DNA of 64,000 nucleotides from Stomoxys calcitrans (Eukaryota > Arthropoda > Insecta > Diptera > Muscidae). The notes below the pieces were generated by a model. That model was not told the origin of the DNA. It searched no databases and saw only the letters and a program-made list of their open reading frames with translations. The stretch covers positions 126,947,494-127,011,493 of the forward strand of contig NC_081552.1 of assembly GCF_963082655.1 (NCBI RefSeq), written 5' to 3'. Shown piece by piece: positions 21,991 to 32,406 of this stretch. Both the position numbers and the translations under genes were made by a program. Positions within the stretch are counted from its first letter, which is position 1, and each line of letters opens with the position of its first letter.

Positions 21991-22218
21991 GCCTAACAAA
22001 TTTTAATGTAATTTTTCTAAAGACAACACTTCAGCGAAACATTCTCTAATGGCAAAACATCAGCACGGGCCGGACACCCTTCGAAATCATTTTTAAAGAA
22101 AAATTACATTTTAAAGACAAAGGTTTTATAAAAAGATTCAATAACTTTTTTTTAAAGACTACATTTTAAATAATTTTATTTTAAGCACCAAATTTCAGCG
22201 AAATACTTTTTAAAGACA
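21991..22218. repeat. U-type 'TTTAAAGACAAAATTT' repeat
   Basis: Contains 'TTTCTAAAGACAACACTTC', 'AGCGAAACATTCTCTAATGG', and 'CGGGCCGGACACCCTTCG', which is comparable to 'GGTCCGGCCCGGGATG' at 14,508. Non-coding. Confidence 0.45.
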
Positions 22219-22820
22219 ACCTTAGGTTTGGTTAGTTTAGGTTAGGTTGAAAAGAGGGTGCAGATATTAATCCGCCCCATGTCACTATGGACATACACCT
22301 AAGCCAGTAATCGGCTTGCTGTGCGCTCTAAAAACTATAGAGTAACCTCTAAAAAGAAAATTGTAAGTTAGGAATTCCGTGCTACTTACAAAATTCTTAA
22401 TTTTTTTCAATGCCACTCCCCCAAGTTGGTTCATGTCTGATATTGTGTCTCCACCTAAGTACCAACGCGAAAGCCGGGCAATGACAAAGGAAATGCTCCA
22501 ACGTCTCATCATCTTCCCCGCATGCCCTACACATGCTATCACTTGCCGCACATATTTTACATAAGTGAGCTCGTAGTCCTATGTGTCCCGTTATGATACC
22601 AATAGCAATTGCCTCGTCTTCTCATGATCTGGATCCCCCCATAAGATTTTCGCCGTCCTACCGACCTTTTCGATGTTCCACAATGTTGCATGTGCATTCG
22701 TCGCCCACTCCCTTATCTCGGACTGCGTCGACCGCCAAATCGTCTGCCCTTTCATTTTCCCTTACTCGGTTATGGTCCGGCAACCAAATGATGCGGATTT
22801 TGCCATCCTCAGAGAAGGCG

Positions 22821-23129
22821 TCAATCCGTCCTGGTTCTTATTGCCCTTATGGCAATTTTACTGTTGGTAAAGATGTTCACAATCGACGTCCTCGCGTTAG
22901 CACCACACCACTTCACGCATTCCGTGATCGCCCGGATCTCCGCCTGCAGGACCACATTATGCTCAGGCAGTCTAAAACAAATGACAGCCCTGTAAACCCC
23001 CAGGCCCACTCTGTCCTCTAGCTTTGATCCATCCGTGTAACATGATCTTCCAGACGACAATACTAGGGTTCCGTCAATCCAAGACTGTGGCGATGGCAGC
23101 AGTGCGTCGCACTCGACTACAGGGTTCAT
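22821..23129 (-). pseudogene. LINE RNase H domain, catalytically impaired
   Basis: A 102-codon open segment holds 'CYTDGSKLEDRVGLGVY' (first catalytic Asp at 23,031-23,033), 'VLQAEIRAITECVKW' (Glu at 22,938-22,940) and 'VNIFTNSKIAIRAI'. In the last motif the usual aspartate of 'DS' is Asn (22,863-22,865), so a catalytic residue is lost. Type I RNase H downstream of RT is found in LOA/I/R1-group LINEs. Confidence 0.8.
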
Positions 23130-23188
23130 CTCAGGTATCTGATCGGAAACCTCTCCACTTCCTTCCAGGTTTCCTATCGTCGCCTCAA

Positions 23189-23600
23189 TTATACCGCGAT
23201 GGTATGAGCTGCTCCCATCCTCAATCCATTCTCCGGTCCCATAGCCGTAGTGGCTGCCTCATACTTAATCTGTATGTCAATGGGTCTGATATCTAGAATA
23301 GTCTCCAGTGCCCTAGTGGACGTGGTCCTCATCGCTCCGCCTATGCCAAGACAACATGTTCTCTGAACCTGTTGTATGGTCCTTATATTGCACTTTTTCT
23401 CCATAGCAACCCACCAAACTACTGAGGCGTAAGTAAGTATTGGTCTAATCATGCTCCTGTAGAGCCAGTGGACTATCCTAGGATTCAGGCCCCATTTCGA
23501 GCCTATGGCCCGTCTACATAGTGCCCAACATCTATGAGCCTTCTTATTACGCTCTTGAATGTGACACTTCTAATTCAATTTCAACTTCTCAGATATCAAA
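23189..23600 (-). pseudogene. LINE RT thumb region
   Basis: The minus strand gives 'RAIGSKWGLNPRIVHWLYRS', then MIRPILTYASVVWW, 'VQRTCCLGIGGAMRTTSTRA' and 'LETILDIRPIDIQIKYEAA'. This is the conserved post-palm segment that precedes RNase H in this LINE group. The catalytic FADD/YADD box lies upstream and is not present. Confidence 0.78.
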
Positions 23601-23898
23601 ATTATTGAGGAAACGTGGTGCGTTGATTTGGCCCACCTTCGTCTTCCTCGTGAGCAGGCATATTTCAGTCTTGGCTTAACATGGAGACCTCTGGGTCTAG
23701 CCCAGTCGTATGCCATATGTAAGACACTTTCGGCCCGTCTGCATAGCTCGTTCGGATCCTTACCTCTTAGAAGTATTATAACATAACATCTACCACGGTC
23801 GTTGGGGAAAGATTAGTTTTATGGAGTCTGGTAAGTGTTTCAAAGCTCACAGCTTGAGATATAGTCGTTGTTGTTGGACGTTTAAGTTTGGTTGTTGT

Positions 23899-24060
23899 TG
23901 GCGAGACCATGAGAAAAAATTTCCAACGGAGGTTTTCCCCTCCTAATAATGGCAACATTTGTCAGGTACTATGCCATATATAACTTCTCTCCAAAGAAGT
24001 GTGGCACTGCGGCACGTCGTTCGGACTCGGCTTTGAAAAGGAGTCCCCTAGTACTGATTT
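23899..24060 (+). mobile_element. tRNA-derived SINE, head-truncated (copy 1)
   Basis: 'TGGCGAGACCATGAG', 'TTTTCCCCTCCTAATAATGG', 'CAACATTTGTCAGGTACTATGCCAT', 'GTTCGGACTCGGCTTTGAAAAGGAG'-type blocks (read in parts) match the complete SINE at 54,949. The promoter part upstream of 'TGGCGAGACC' is missing. Confidence 0.75.
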
Positions 24061-24470
24061 CTTTTTTTCACACGAACAACTGTCAAAACTCACTTTAAAA
24101 AAAGGCGACGTAGATAATGCGAACACATTTCGTACAAGTGGTACTGAGTAAATTTCGCACAATTTGAATTGCAAATGTAATTAAACGCTCACGAAATGGG
24201 CCGAATCAGCTCTGCTTCTATACTGTTGTCTTTGTTGTGTGTTGTTGTTTGAATTATGTTTGTGTTCTGACAAAAAAAAAAGGGTCCGTCGGATTTTGCA
24301 ATAATTTAATAGGCATTTTCGTTGTGAATCAAGTCAGTATTATTAGGCTTAAAGGTGAACTTGGTGCGACGTTCTTTGGACACTTTACTTTTTATCGAAG
24401 GTACACTGAAATTAAATAAGGAAATATTGTAGTAAAATTTAGCATGAAGGGAGGAGAACAATTTTCACTA
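24061..24470. other. No recognisable feature
   Basis: Mostly AT-rich with a TTGTTGTTTG stretch and short frames. A 60-codon frame at 24,237-24,419 has no recognisable motif. Confidence 0.4.
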
Positions 24471-24756
24471 GGTCGTTAGGAACTGCAAATGGGCCATATC
24501 GGTGCAGATTTAGATATAGCTCCCATACAAACCGATCTCCAGATTTGATTTCTTGAGCCATTACAAGCCGCACTTTTTGTCCGATATGGCTGAAATTTTG
24601 CATGTAAGCCGCAATTTATTTCTGATTTGGATGAAATTTTGCATGCGGTGCTCCGATACGACTTCCAACAACTGTGCCAAGTACGGTCTAAATCGGTCTA
24701 AAACCTGACATAGCTTTGAACCGATTTTTCCCAAAACCGATAACGTTTGTTTTTAG
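24471..24756 (+). repeat. Subfamily A core fragment
   Basis: 'AAATGGGCCATATCGGTGCAG', 'ATAGCTCCCATACAAACCG' and 'CAACAACTGTGCCAAGTACGG' give about two units in plus orientation. No ends. Confidence 0.65.
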
Positions 24757-24830
24757 GCTTAAAAGCGTGCTAAGTTCGGCCGGGTCGAATCTTGGGAACC
24801 CACCACCATGGATTCTACTAAAATTGTTTA
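24757..24830 (-). repeat. Subfamily A tail fragment
   Basis: 'TTAAAAGCGTGCTAAGTTCGG', then CCGGGTCGAATCTTGG and 'ACCCACCACCATGGATTC'. The CCACCACC mixes subfamily A and B features. Confidence 0.65.
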
Positions 24831-24867
24831 CAAAATAAATTTAGTTGAATGGCCTTGTGCCATGTAA

Positions 24868-24960
24868 ATGCAAATTGCAAAATTTGCCCATGAACATTCC
24901 ACTTAGGAACGGGGGCAAACTTTTCACATATCAACGAGTACAGTCCTCAATGATAAGGGA
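24868..24960 (-). mobile_element. SINE 3' fragment, inverted
   Basis: 'AAATTTGCCCATGAACATTCC', 'ACTTAGGAACGGGGGCAAAC' and 'TTTTCACATATCAACGAGT' are the reverse complement of the 3' end of the SINE seen at 55,195-55,253. Confidence 0.7.
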
Positions 24961-24964
24961 CCTT

Positions 24965-25370
24965 CATGTACGGTCCAAAAAACATCACATGGCACAGTTG
25001 GAAATCATAACAGAACACTATGTGCAAAATTTAAACTAAATCGGACGAAAATTGTGACTTCCAGGGGTTTAAGATATCATATCAGGAGATCGGTTTATAT
25101 GTCTAGCTATATCAGGTTATATACTGATTTGGACCGTATTTGGCATAGTTGTTGGAAGTCGTAACAGAACACTACATGCAAAATTTCAGCCAAATCGGAC
25201 AAAAATTGCTGCTTGTAAGGACTCAAGAAGTCAAATCGGGAGATTGGCTTATATGGGAGCTGTATTAAGTTATAGACCGATTTAGACCGTACTTAGCACA
25301 GTTGTTGGAAGTCATTCCAGAGCACTACATGGAAAATTTCAACCAAATCGGGTAAAACTTGCGGCGTGGA
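24965..25370 (-). repeat. Subfamily A core fragment
   Basis: About two and a half units ('GAAATCATAACAGAACACTA', 'GGAGATCGGTTTATATGTC', 'GACCGTACTTAGCACAGTTG'). It is cut on the right by a SINE head. Confidence 0.65.
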
Positions 25371-25449
25371 GGCCACCGTAGCGCAGAGTTTCATGTTCGC
25401 CTATGACGCAGAACGCCTGGGCTCGAATCCTGGCGAGACTATTAGAAAC
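25371..25449 (+). mobile_element. SINE head fragment with tRNA-like promoter
   Basis: An A-box-like 'CGTAGCGCAGAG' and a B-box-like GCTCGAATCC (25,421-25,430), spaced as in a tRNA, then 'TGGCGAGACTATTAG'. The rest of the SINE is missing; subfamily A core follows directly. Not a tRNA gene: there is no cloverleaf acceptor pairing and it matches the SINE copies. Confidence 0.7.
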
Positions 25450-26604
25450 AAGATATGATCCGGTTTAGACCACAATTAAATTATATGTTGGAGACCTGTG
25501 TAAAATGTCAGCCAATTCGAATAAGAATTGCGCCCTTTGGAGGCTCAAGAAATAAAATAGAGAGATCGATTTATATGGGAGCTGTATCGGGCTATCGACC
25601 GATTCAGACCATAATAAACACATATGTTGATGGTCATGAGAGTAGCCGTTGTACAAAATTTCTGCCAAATCGAATGAGAACTGTGCCCTCTAGAGGCTCA
25701 AGAAGTCAAGATTCTAGATCGATTTATATGACAGCTATATCAGTTTCTATACCGATTTACGCCATTATTAGCAGAGTTAATGAAAGTCATAACACCTCAT
25801 GCAAAATTTCAGCCAAATCGGATGAGAATTGCGCACTCTATTGGCTCAAGAAGTCAAGATCCAAGATCGGTTTATAAGACAGCTATACCAGTTTATAAAC
25901 CGATTTGAATTATACTTAGCACAGTTGTGGGAAGTGATCATAAAAACGGATGAGAATTGCGCCCTCTAGAGGCTTAAGAAGTCAAGACTCAAGAGCGGTT
26001 TATATGCCAGCTATATCAATATATGGACCGTTTTGAACCATACTTAGCGCAGTCGTTAAAAGTAATACCAAAACACCACGTGCAAAATTTCTGCCAAAAC
26101 GGATAAGAATTGCACCCTACAAAAGCTGAAGAAATCAAGAGCCATGATCGGTTTTTATGGCAGCTATATCAGGTTATGAACTGCTTTGAACTATACTTGG
26201 CATAGTTTTTGGAAGTGATACCAAAACACTACGAGCAAAATTTCATTCCAATCGGATAAGAATTGCGCCCTCTAGAGGCTTAAGAAGTCAAGACCCAAGA
26301 CCGGTTTATATGGCAGCTATATCAAAATATGGACCGATTGTCCCATTTACAATCCCAACCGACCTACACTAATAAAAAGTATTTGTGCAGAATTTCAAGC
26401 GGCTAGCTTTACTCCTTCGAAAGTTAGCGTGATTTCGAAAGACAGACGGATGGATGGTCAGACGGACGGACATGGCTAGATCGACTTAACATGACATGAT
26501 GACATGATGATCAAGAATGTATATACTTTATGGGGTCTCAGACGCGAGGTGTTACAAACAGAATGACGAAATTAGTATACCCCCATCCTATGGTGGAGAG
26601 TATA
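25450..26604 (-). mobile_element. DINE-1-like element, subfamily A, tail-truncated (A9)
   Basis: Starts within the tail-proximal unit ('GATATGATCCGGTTTAGACC'), then about six core units, 'CAAGCGGCTAGCTTTACTCC', microsatellite ACAGACGGATGGATGGTCAG, a duplicated ATGACATGATGACATGATG near 26,490, and terminus GGTGGAGAGTATA. Confidence 0.82.
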
Positions 26605-27010
26605 AAAACTGGTTTCGTATTTAATCCAGATTAGAATTTCGTAGTTCGGCCTGTGTGATTAAATCAAGCCAAATTGGCATCGAGCTTAAAGTTTCAATCG
26701 AAATAATCTGGCTTCGTATTTAAGTCAAAACGTAATATTCTGTCGCAACCAATCTAGGACCGCGATTGTTAAATCCTTTGTACTGTTTCTCTTTATAGGC
26801 GGAACCTAAAAAGTTTCAAGCAACAAGCTCCATTTATATTTTTAAAATTTTGTTAGGAACTGCTTCCGGTATATGCTTAAGAAGTAAAATTAGATGATCG
26901 GTTTATATGGGAGCGATAGCAGTTTAGAGACGGAGTTAGACCAACATCCTCGATGTTGGAGATCACAGAAAAAATCATTATGCAAAATTTCTGATCAGAA
27001 TTATAAGGTT
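26605..27010. other. Unassigned, with one diverged A-core unit
   Basis: 26,605-26,865 is unrecognised. It has two partial repeats of 'TTTCGTATTTAATCCAGA' / 'CTTCGTATTTAAGTC'. 26,870-26,995 resembles one subfamily A unit ('TTAAGAAGTAAAATTAGATG', 'ATCGGTTTATATGGGAGC'). Confidence 0.45.
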
Positions 27011-28745
27011 ACTAGCTGGACCGGGCCCGCTCCGCTGCGCCTTCTTTTACTTTATATGGAACAAAATTTTCCTTGGAATAATTATTTTCGACAATTTTAG
27101 AGCTTTTGGTGAAATACCATGCTACGAAAATAGTATATCGCTTGACAAACAGTTTAACAATATAAGTGCCTTTATCTGAATTTCATATGATCTTTATTGG
27201 TATACGAATTTAAAATACTTTATTTCAGCCCGATATTCTCATGATATCTAATTTCGGGGTGTTTTCGTGGGTGAGGTGGTTCCCCAGACACTTGGCCCCG
27301 AAAAATATCAGCATCGTGCTCTTCACTCAAATACCATATATTTAAACTCATTTTGCAATTGGTTGTGAAGGGAGTTTAGAGGATGAGGCGTCCCCTAAGC
27401 ACATGACCCAAAGATTGGTTATCAAATTCGTTTTCTAATCTCAAATACCTTTCATTTGAGCCACATATTGGCATAGTCGAAAAATTTTAAACTTTTGGGG
27501 GGTGTTTTGGGGAAGGGGTGACGCCTAAAATACATGGTCCTACATTTGGATATCAAATTCGTATTCTACTCCCACATACCTTTATTTGAGCATCATATTG
27601 CGATAGTCAATAAAATATTGCTGTTTGTGGGGTATTTTGGGAAAGGGGTAGACCCCCAGAAAATGAGTCCCAAGAGTGGGTATAAATTCTTGCTCTACCT
27701 GCCTTCTTCCTTTCATTTAAGCTCCACATGGTCGGTAAATATGCCCGAGTTTGAGGTGTTTTTGGGCGTGGGGTGGCCCCCAAAAACTGAGCTCTGAAAA
27801 TATATCAGCAACGTGCTCTATTCTCATATATTTGAACCTCATATTGGTATTAGCCTCAAAATTGGATATCAAATTCGTTTTCAAATCTTAAACCCCTTAT
27901 TGAAAAACCCAGCAAATATGTCCGGTTTGGGGTATGGGCCCTAAAAACTATGAACATCGAGCTCAACTGTCTTGAAGACCCAAATTGTCTTGGTGAGCAA
28001 ATACGTCCTATTTGGGGATTGTTATGTTGGTCCCGAATGTTGATGTCAGATTCATGGTTTACTCCCAAAAACTCTTTATTTGAGCTCCATTTTTCCATAG
28101 TCGGCAAACATGTCCGGTTTGAGGCGGCCACTCAGTGACTTGACTTTGAAAAAATATATTAGATTCGTGTTCTACTCTAAAATGCCTCTTATTTGAGCCT
28201 TATATTGCAATATCAGCCAATACTTCCTATTTGGGTGGAGTAATGGGGGGTGGGGTGGCCCCATTGACACTTTTCCGGAACATTGATATCAGATTCGTAC
28301 TTTACTTCCAAAGACCCTTCAATTGAGCCCCATATTGCTTTGGTCGTAAATTTTTCTTCTTTGGGGTATGTTTTCGGGGATGGGCGGTCCCCCAAAAACT
28401 GTTGGTCCCACATTTGGATATCAGATTTGTATTCTAAATACCTTTTATTTAAGTCCCATATTGACATGGTCAGTAAATAAGTCCTGTTTTGGGGGTAATT
28501 TGGGGAAGCGAGGACCGCCAGAAACTTTGTCCCAAATTTAGATATCAGATTCGTATTTTGCTCGCAAATACCTTTTATTTGAGTCCCATATTGCCATGAT
28601 CGGTAAACGTGTCCGATTAAGGGGTGTTTTGGGGGTTGGGGTGGTCCCCAAACACTTGGTCCGTAAATTGGATATCAGATACGTTTTCTAATCTTAAATA
28701 CCTTCACTTAAGTCGCACATTGTCGTGATTGGTGTATATATATAT
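27011..28745 (+). mobile_element. Unclassified element R, copy 2, tandem body
   Basis: Head ACTAGCTGGACCGGGCCCGC then TCCGCTGCGCCTTC and 'TATGGAACAAAA'. The body holds about twelve units of about 125-130 bp with 'TTGGATATCAGATTCGTATT', 'CTCCCAAATACCTTT', 'GAGCCCCATATTGCCATGG' and 'GGGGTGTTTTGGGG'. It runs directly into a second head at 28,746. No protein-coding content. Confidence 0.65.
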
Positions 28746-30718
28746 ACTAGCTGACTTAGGCCCGCTCCGCTGCGCCTTCTTTTACTTTATATGGAACAAA
28801 AGTTTCCTTGGAATATTTATTTTCGACGATTAAAGAGCTTTTAGTGAAATACCATGCTACGAAAATAGTATATCGCTTGACTAATTGTTTAACAATATAA
28901 GTGCCTTTGTCCGAATCCCATATGATCTTTATTGGTCTACGAATTTAAGTTTGGATGTAATGTGTACTCCATTCTTAAAATATTTTATTTCAGCTCGCTA
29001 CTCTCATGATATCTGATTTAGGAGTGTTTTCGGGGGTGAGGTGGTCCCCCAGGCACTTGGCCCTGAAAAAATATTAGCATCGTGCTCTTCTTTTAAAAAC
29101 CATTTATTTAAACCGCATATTGCCATTGGTTTAGGGGAGTTTACACGATGAGGCATCCCCCAAACACATGGCCCAAAATAGGTTATCAAATTCGTTTTCT
29201 AATCTTAAATACCATATATTGCCATTTTTTACCCTTTGCGGGGTGTTTTGGGGAAGGGGTGATGCCCTAAATACATGGTCCTACATTTGGATATCAAATT
29301 CATATTCTACTCCCAAATACCTTTATTTGAGCCCCATTTTGCGATGGTCACTAAAAAATTGCAGCCTGCGGGGTATTTTGGGAAAGGGGTTGACCCCCAG
29401 AAAATTGGTCCCGAAAGTGGGTATCAATTCTTGCTCTACCCCCAATACCTTTCATTTAAGCTCCACCTTGACATGGTTGGTACATATGCCCGATTAAGGG
29501 GTGCTTTGGGGATTGGTGTGGTCGCCCAAACACTAAGCCCGGAAAATATATCAGCAACGTGCTCTATTCTCATATATCTATATATCATTTATTTGAACCC
29601 CATTTGAACCTAAATTGGATATCAAATTAGTTTTCTAATCTCATTTAATCACCTTATGGCAAAAGTCAGCAAATATGTCCGGTTTGGGGTATTGGACCTA
29701 AAAACTGTGAATATTTAGTTCCACTCTCTTTACGACCCAAATTGTCTTGGTGAGCAAATACGTCCTATTTGGGGGTTGTTATGGTGGTGAGACGTCCCCT
29801 AGACAGTTGGTCCCTAATGTTGATATCAGATACGTGGTCTACTCCCAAAAACCTTTAATTTGAGCCCCATATTTCCATAGTCAGCAAACATGAGCGGCTT
29901 GGGGGGTGTTTTGGAGGATGGGCGGCCACTCAGTGAGTTGGCCTTGAAAATATATATCGGATTCGAGTTCCACTCTAAAAACCTTCTTATTTGAGCCTCA
30001 TAATGCAAAAGTCAGCAAATATTTACTATTTGGGTGGTGTTGTGGGGGTGGGGTATTAGATTCGATATCAGATTCGTGCTTTGCTTCCAAAGACCTTTCA
30101 TTTGAGGCCCTTGTGGCTATGGTCGTAAATGTATCCCCTTTGGGGGAGGTTTTTGGGGAGAGGCGGCCCCAAAAACACTTGGTCCCATATTTGGATATCA
30201 CATTCGCATTCTACTTGCAAACATCTTTCATTTGAGTCCCATATTGCCATGGTCGGTAAATATGTCCGATTTAGGGGTGTTTTGGGGGTTGGGGTGGTCC
30301 TCCTAGCACTTGGTTCGACAATTGGATATCAGATACGTTTTCTTATCCTAAATACCTTTCATTTGAGTCCCATATTGTCGTGATTGGTCTATATATATGT
30401 TTGGTAGGTTTTAGGGTGGGGCGGCCCCCTTGGTACCCCATCCGAAATTTGGATACCAAATTTTTATTTTTAGGGTACTATATGAGAGCACACAAAATTT
30501 TGCTTAAATCGCACCACCCATTTCCGAGATCTGGCGTTTCCCCCTCCCCTTCAGATTTCAAAAAATGTAGTACCCTATTTTCACCACGGGGTCATTATGC
30601 ACCATCTGTGAAAATTTCAAGAAAATCGGTTCAGGCGTTTCTGAGTCTATAAGGAACACACAAACATACAAACAAACAAACCTACAAACAAACACAAATT
30701 GATTTTTATATATAAGAT
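28746..30718 (+). mobile_element. Unclassified element R, copy 3, with both ends
   Basis: Head ACTAGCTGACTTAGGCCCGC. The body is as in copy 2. At the 3' end a conserved block reads 'AAAATTTCAAGAAAATCGG' and 'TTCAGGCGTTTCTGAGTC', then a CAAA-rich tract and 'ATTGATTTTTATATATAAGAT'. It is the only copy here with head and tail, about 1.97 kb. The class is unknown; no terminal inverted repeat or ORF is evident. Confidence 0.65.
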
Positions 30719-30967
30719 ATTTGGTAGGTTTTGGAGTGGGGGCACTCCTCCTAGGTACCCCATCTGGCGTTTCTGAAAATTAGGGTAAGGGGGAGGGTAC
30801 GCTCCCCTTCAGATATCAAAAAATTTATCACCCTCTTTTTTAATCACGGGATCATTATGCACCATCATTGCAAAATTTCAAGAAAATCGGTACAGCCGTT
30901 GCTGTGTCTATAGGAACACACAAACAAACAACCTATAATTAAACACAAATTGATTTTTATATATAAG
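30719..30967 (+). repeat. Second R tail in tandem
   Basis: Repeats the last 250 bp of copy 3: 'TTGGTAGGTTTTGGAGTGGG', 'AAAATTTCAAGAAAATCGG', the CAAA tract and 'TTGATTTTTATATATAAGA'. The element therefore ends in two tails. Confidence 0.7.
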
Positions 30968-31182
30968 AAGATAGACCGATTCAGACCATGATTTGCAAGA
31001 ATATTGGAGACCATTAAAGAAACCGTTGGCCAAAATTTTATTCGAATTCAGAATTGCACCCTCTGAAAGGAAATCGCGAGATCAGTATGTATGGGTGCTA
31101 TATCTAAACATCGACCGACTTAGTCCATTGACAATCCCTTACGACCAACATTGATAAGAAGAATTATTGCAAAATTTTCTTC
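30968..31182 (-). repeat. Subfamily A core fragment
   Basis: 'AGACCGATTCAGACCATGAT', 'ATATTGGAGACCATTAAAG', 'GATCAGTATGTATGGGTGC' and 'CAATCCCTTACGACCAAC' follow the order of a subfamily A core next to the head, without the microsatellite. Confidence 0.6.
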
Positions 31183-31467
31183 TGAGTTCCTTCCCCGCAG
31201 GCGCACACCTTGAGCCCGATCCAAGCGGATAACACACCCACATAGGGTTTCTGCTTCGATCGTGGCAGGGGGATATTCTGGAATCTCCCAGAATTTTGAA
31301 ATGTGATCGATAGTTCCACAGACAAATGTTCAGCAACAACTGCTGAGTCGTCTCCTGACTCCCCAGCCCTACCGCTTCTATACAGAACATCAACCGTCTA
31401 ATGGATGAAACTATCGTAGCTATCCTTGAATGGCTTAAAATTGTTTCCGAAAATAACTACCTACCTA
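31183..31467. other. Unassigned; 85-codon minus frame of unknown origin
   Basis: The minus strand at 31,139-31,393 is open with 'AVGLGSQETTQQLLLN' and 'MWVCYPLGSGSRCAPAG'. The GC content is higher than around it. It may be a retrotransposon scrap, but I recognise no motif. Confidence 0.35.
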
Positions 31468-32406
31468 AGAGGGTTGCCTTTTTTATTTCGGGATTGGACA
31501 AACCTTGTGTTGCAACCTCCCAACTGACAGCTCCATCGTAAAGCTTGACATTGTTTAGGTTATACGTACTCAAAACGTTTCGACATATGAGCGCTATTTG
31601 TTTGTTTGTAATAACTTAAAAAAATCATCTCGCCCAAAAAATTTAATTAAATAGAGAACATTTCCGTTCGATTATTTTTTACAACTTTCGATGTGGATTA
31701 ACCCAAAATCGATGCATCGATGAACTTAATTAAATTTTTGCCGATGAAGCTCAGTCAAGGACCAGTGCTTGTCGATGGTATGGTGAATTCAACCTAGGCC
31801 GTAGTTTCTCCAAGGCAAATTTCGTGAAGGTCATCCAAAATCAGTTGTTGTTCCAAAAACCATTGATGCTGTGCGCCAACTGATATTGCTAGATCGTCAT
31901 ATCGTGAGACTTACACAACCTTGGGCATTAGTGGAACAAGCATATATTCAATATTGCATGAACATTTGATCGTCAAAAAAATTTGTTCGCGTTGGATCCC
32001 ACACAATTTGTCAATCGCTCAAAAAAGGCTCGTGAAGATTGGTCGAAAGAAATGCTCCAAAAATACGAAACAATTGCATTTTTGAGCACTCAAAATATCG
32101 ATTTGATGAGTCATCCGCCATATAGTCCTGACTTGACAGCGAACGACTTCTTTGTATCCCCGTTCGTAAAAAATAAAATGGGAGGTCAATGTTTTTCGAC
32201 ACCTGAAGAAGCGGTTGAAACGTTCAGAATGCATGTTTTGGAGATACCTCAATCAGAGTAGCAAAAGTGCTTCGACAATTGGTTCAAGCGCATGCAAAAG
32301 TGTACAGATCTGAATGGGGAATATTTTGAAAAACAATAAGGCGATTTTCGATGATTAATATTTGTTTTTGTGTTCTCTAATCTCGAAATGTAAAAGGCAA
32401 CCCTAG
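31468..32406 (+). mobile_element. Mariner element, internally deleted
   Basis: The terminal repeats are GGGTTGCCTTTTTTATTTCG (31,471) and, inverted, 'CGAAATGTAAAAGGCAACCC' (to 32,403), next to TA at both sides (one side with a few extra bases). The interior encodes mariner transposase pieces on the plus strand. Total about 0.94 kb against about 1.3 kb for an intact mariner. Confidence 0.85.
31730..32338 (+). pseudogene. Mariner transposase, central deletion
   Basis: The N-terminal half is broken by frameshifts: 'LIKFFADEAQSRTSACRWYG', 'EFNLGRSFSKANFVKVIQNQ', 'TTLGISGTSIYSILHEHL', 'KKICSRWIPHNLSIAQKKAR'. The frame from 31,983 continues 'EDWSKEMLQKYE' and jumps at about 32,070 to 'TIAFLSTQNIDLMSHPPYSPDLTAND'-type C-terminal sequence. 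About 100-120 residues are missing, with the first two catalytic aspartates. The third (in 'TAND', about 32,145) remains. It ends 'NWFKRMQKCTDLNGEYFEKQ'. It cannot catalyse transposition. Confidence 0.82.

Larger units (their letters stand above)
22219..23775 (-). mobile_element. LOA/I-like non-LTR retrotransposon, 3' half
   Basis: Read on the minus strand from 23,775: RT thumb, a linker, an RNase H domain, a C-terminal and untranslated part, and a tail of 'CAACCTAACCTAAACTAACC' and AAACCTAAG at 22,219-22,249. The tail is a degenerate CCTAA repeat rather than poly(A). It is 5'-truncated within RT. A second copy of its last 175 bp lies at 58,851-59,027. Confidence 0.8.

Noticed and set aside
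22219..22260. Telomeric DNA (TTAGG-like)
   Set aside because: Only about 30 bp, degenerate, and positioned exactly at a LINE 3' end; also found at the truncated copy at 58,851.
11041..23775. The LINE halves at 11-13 kb and 22-24 kb as one interrupted element
   Set aside because: Both are on the minus strand, but the 3' half lies at higher coordinates, i.e. upstream of the 5' half, so they cannot be one insertion without rearrangement.
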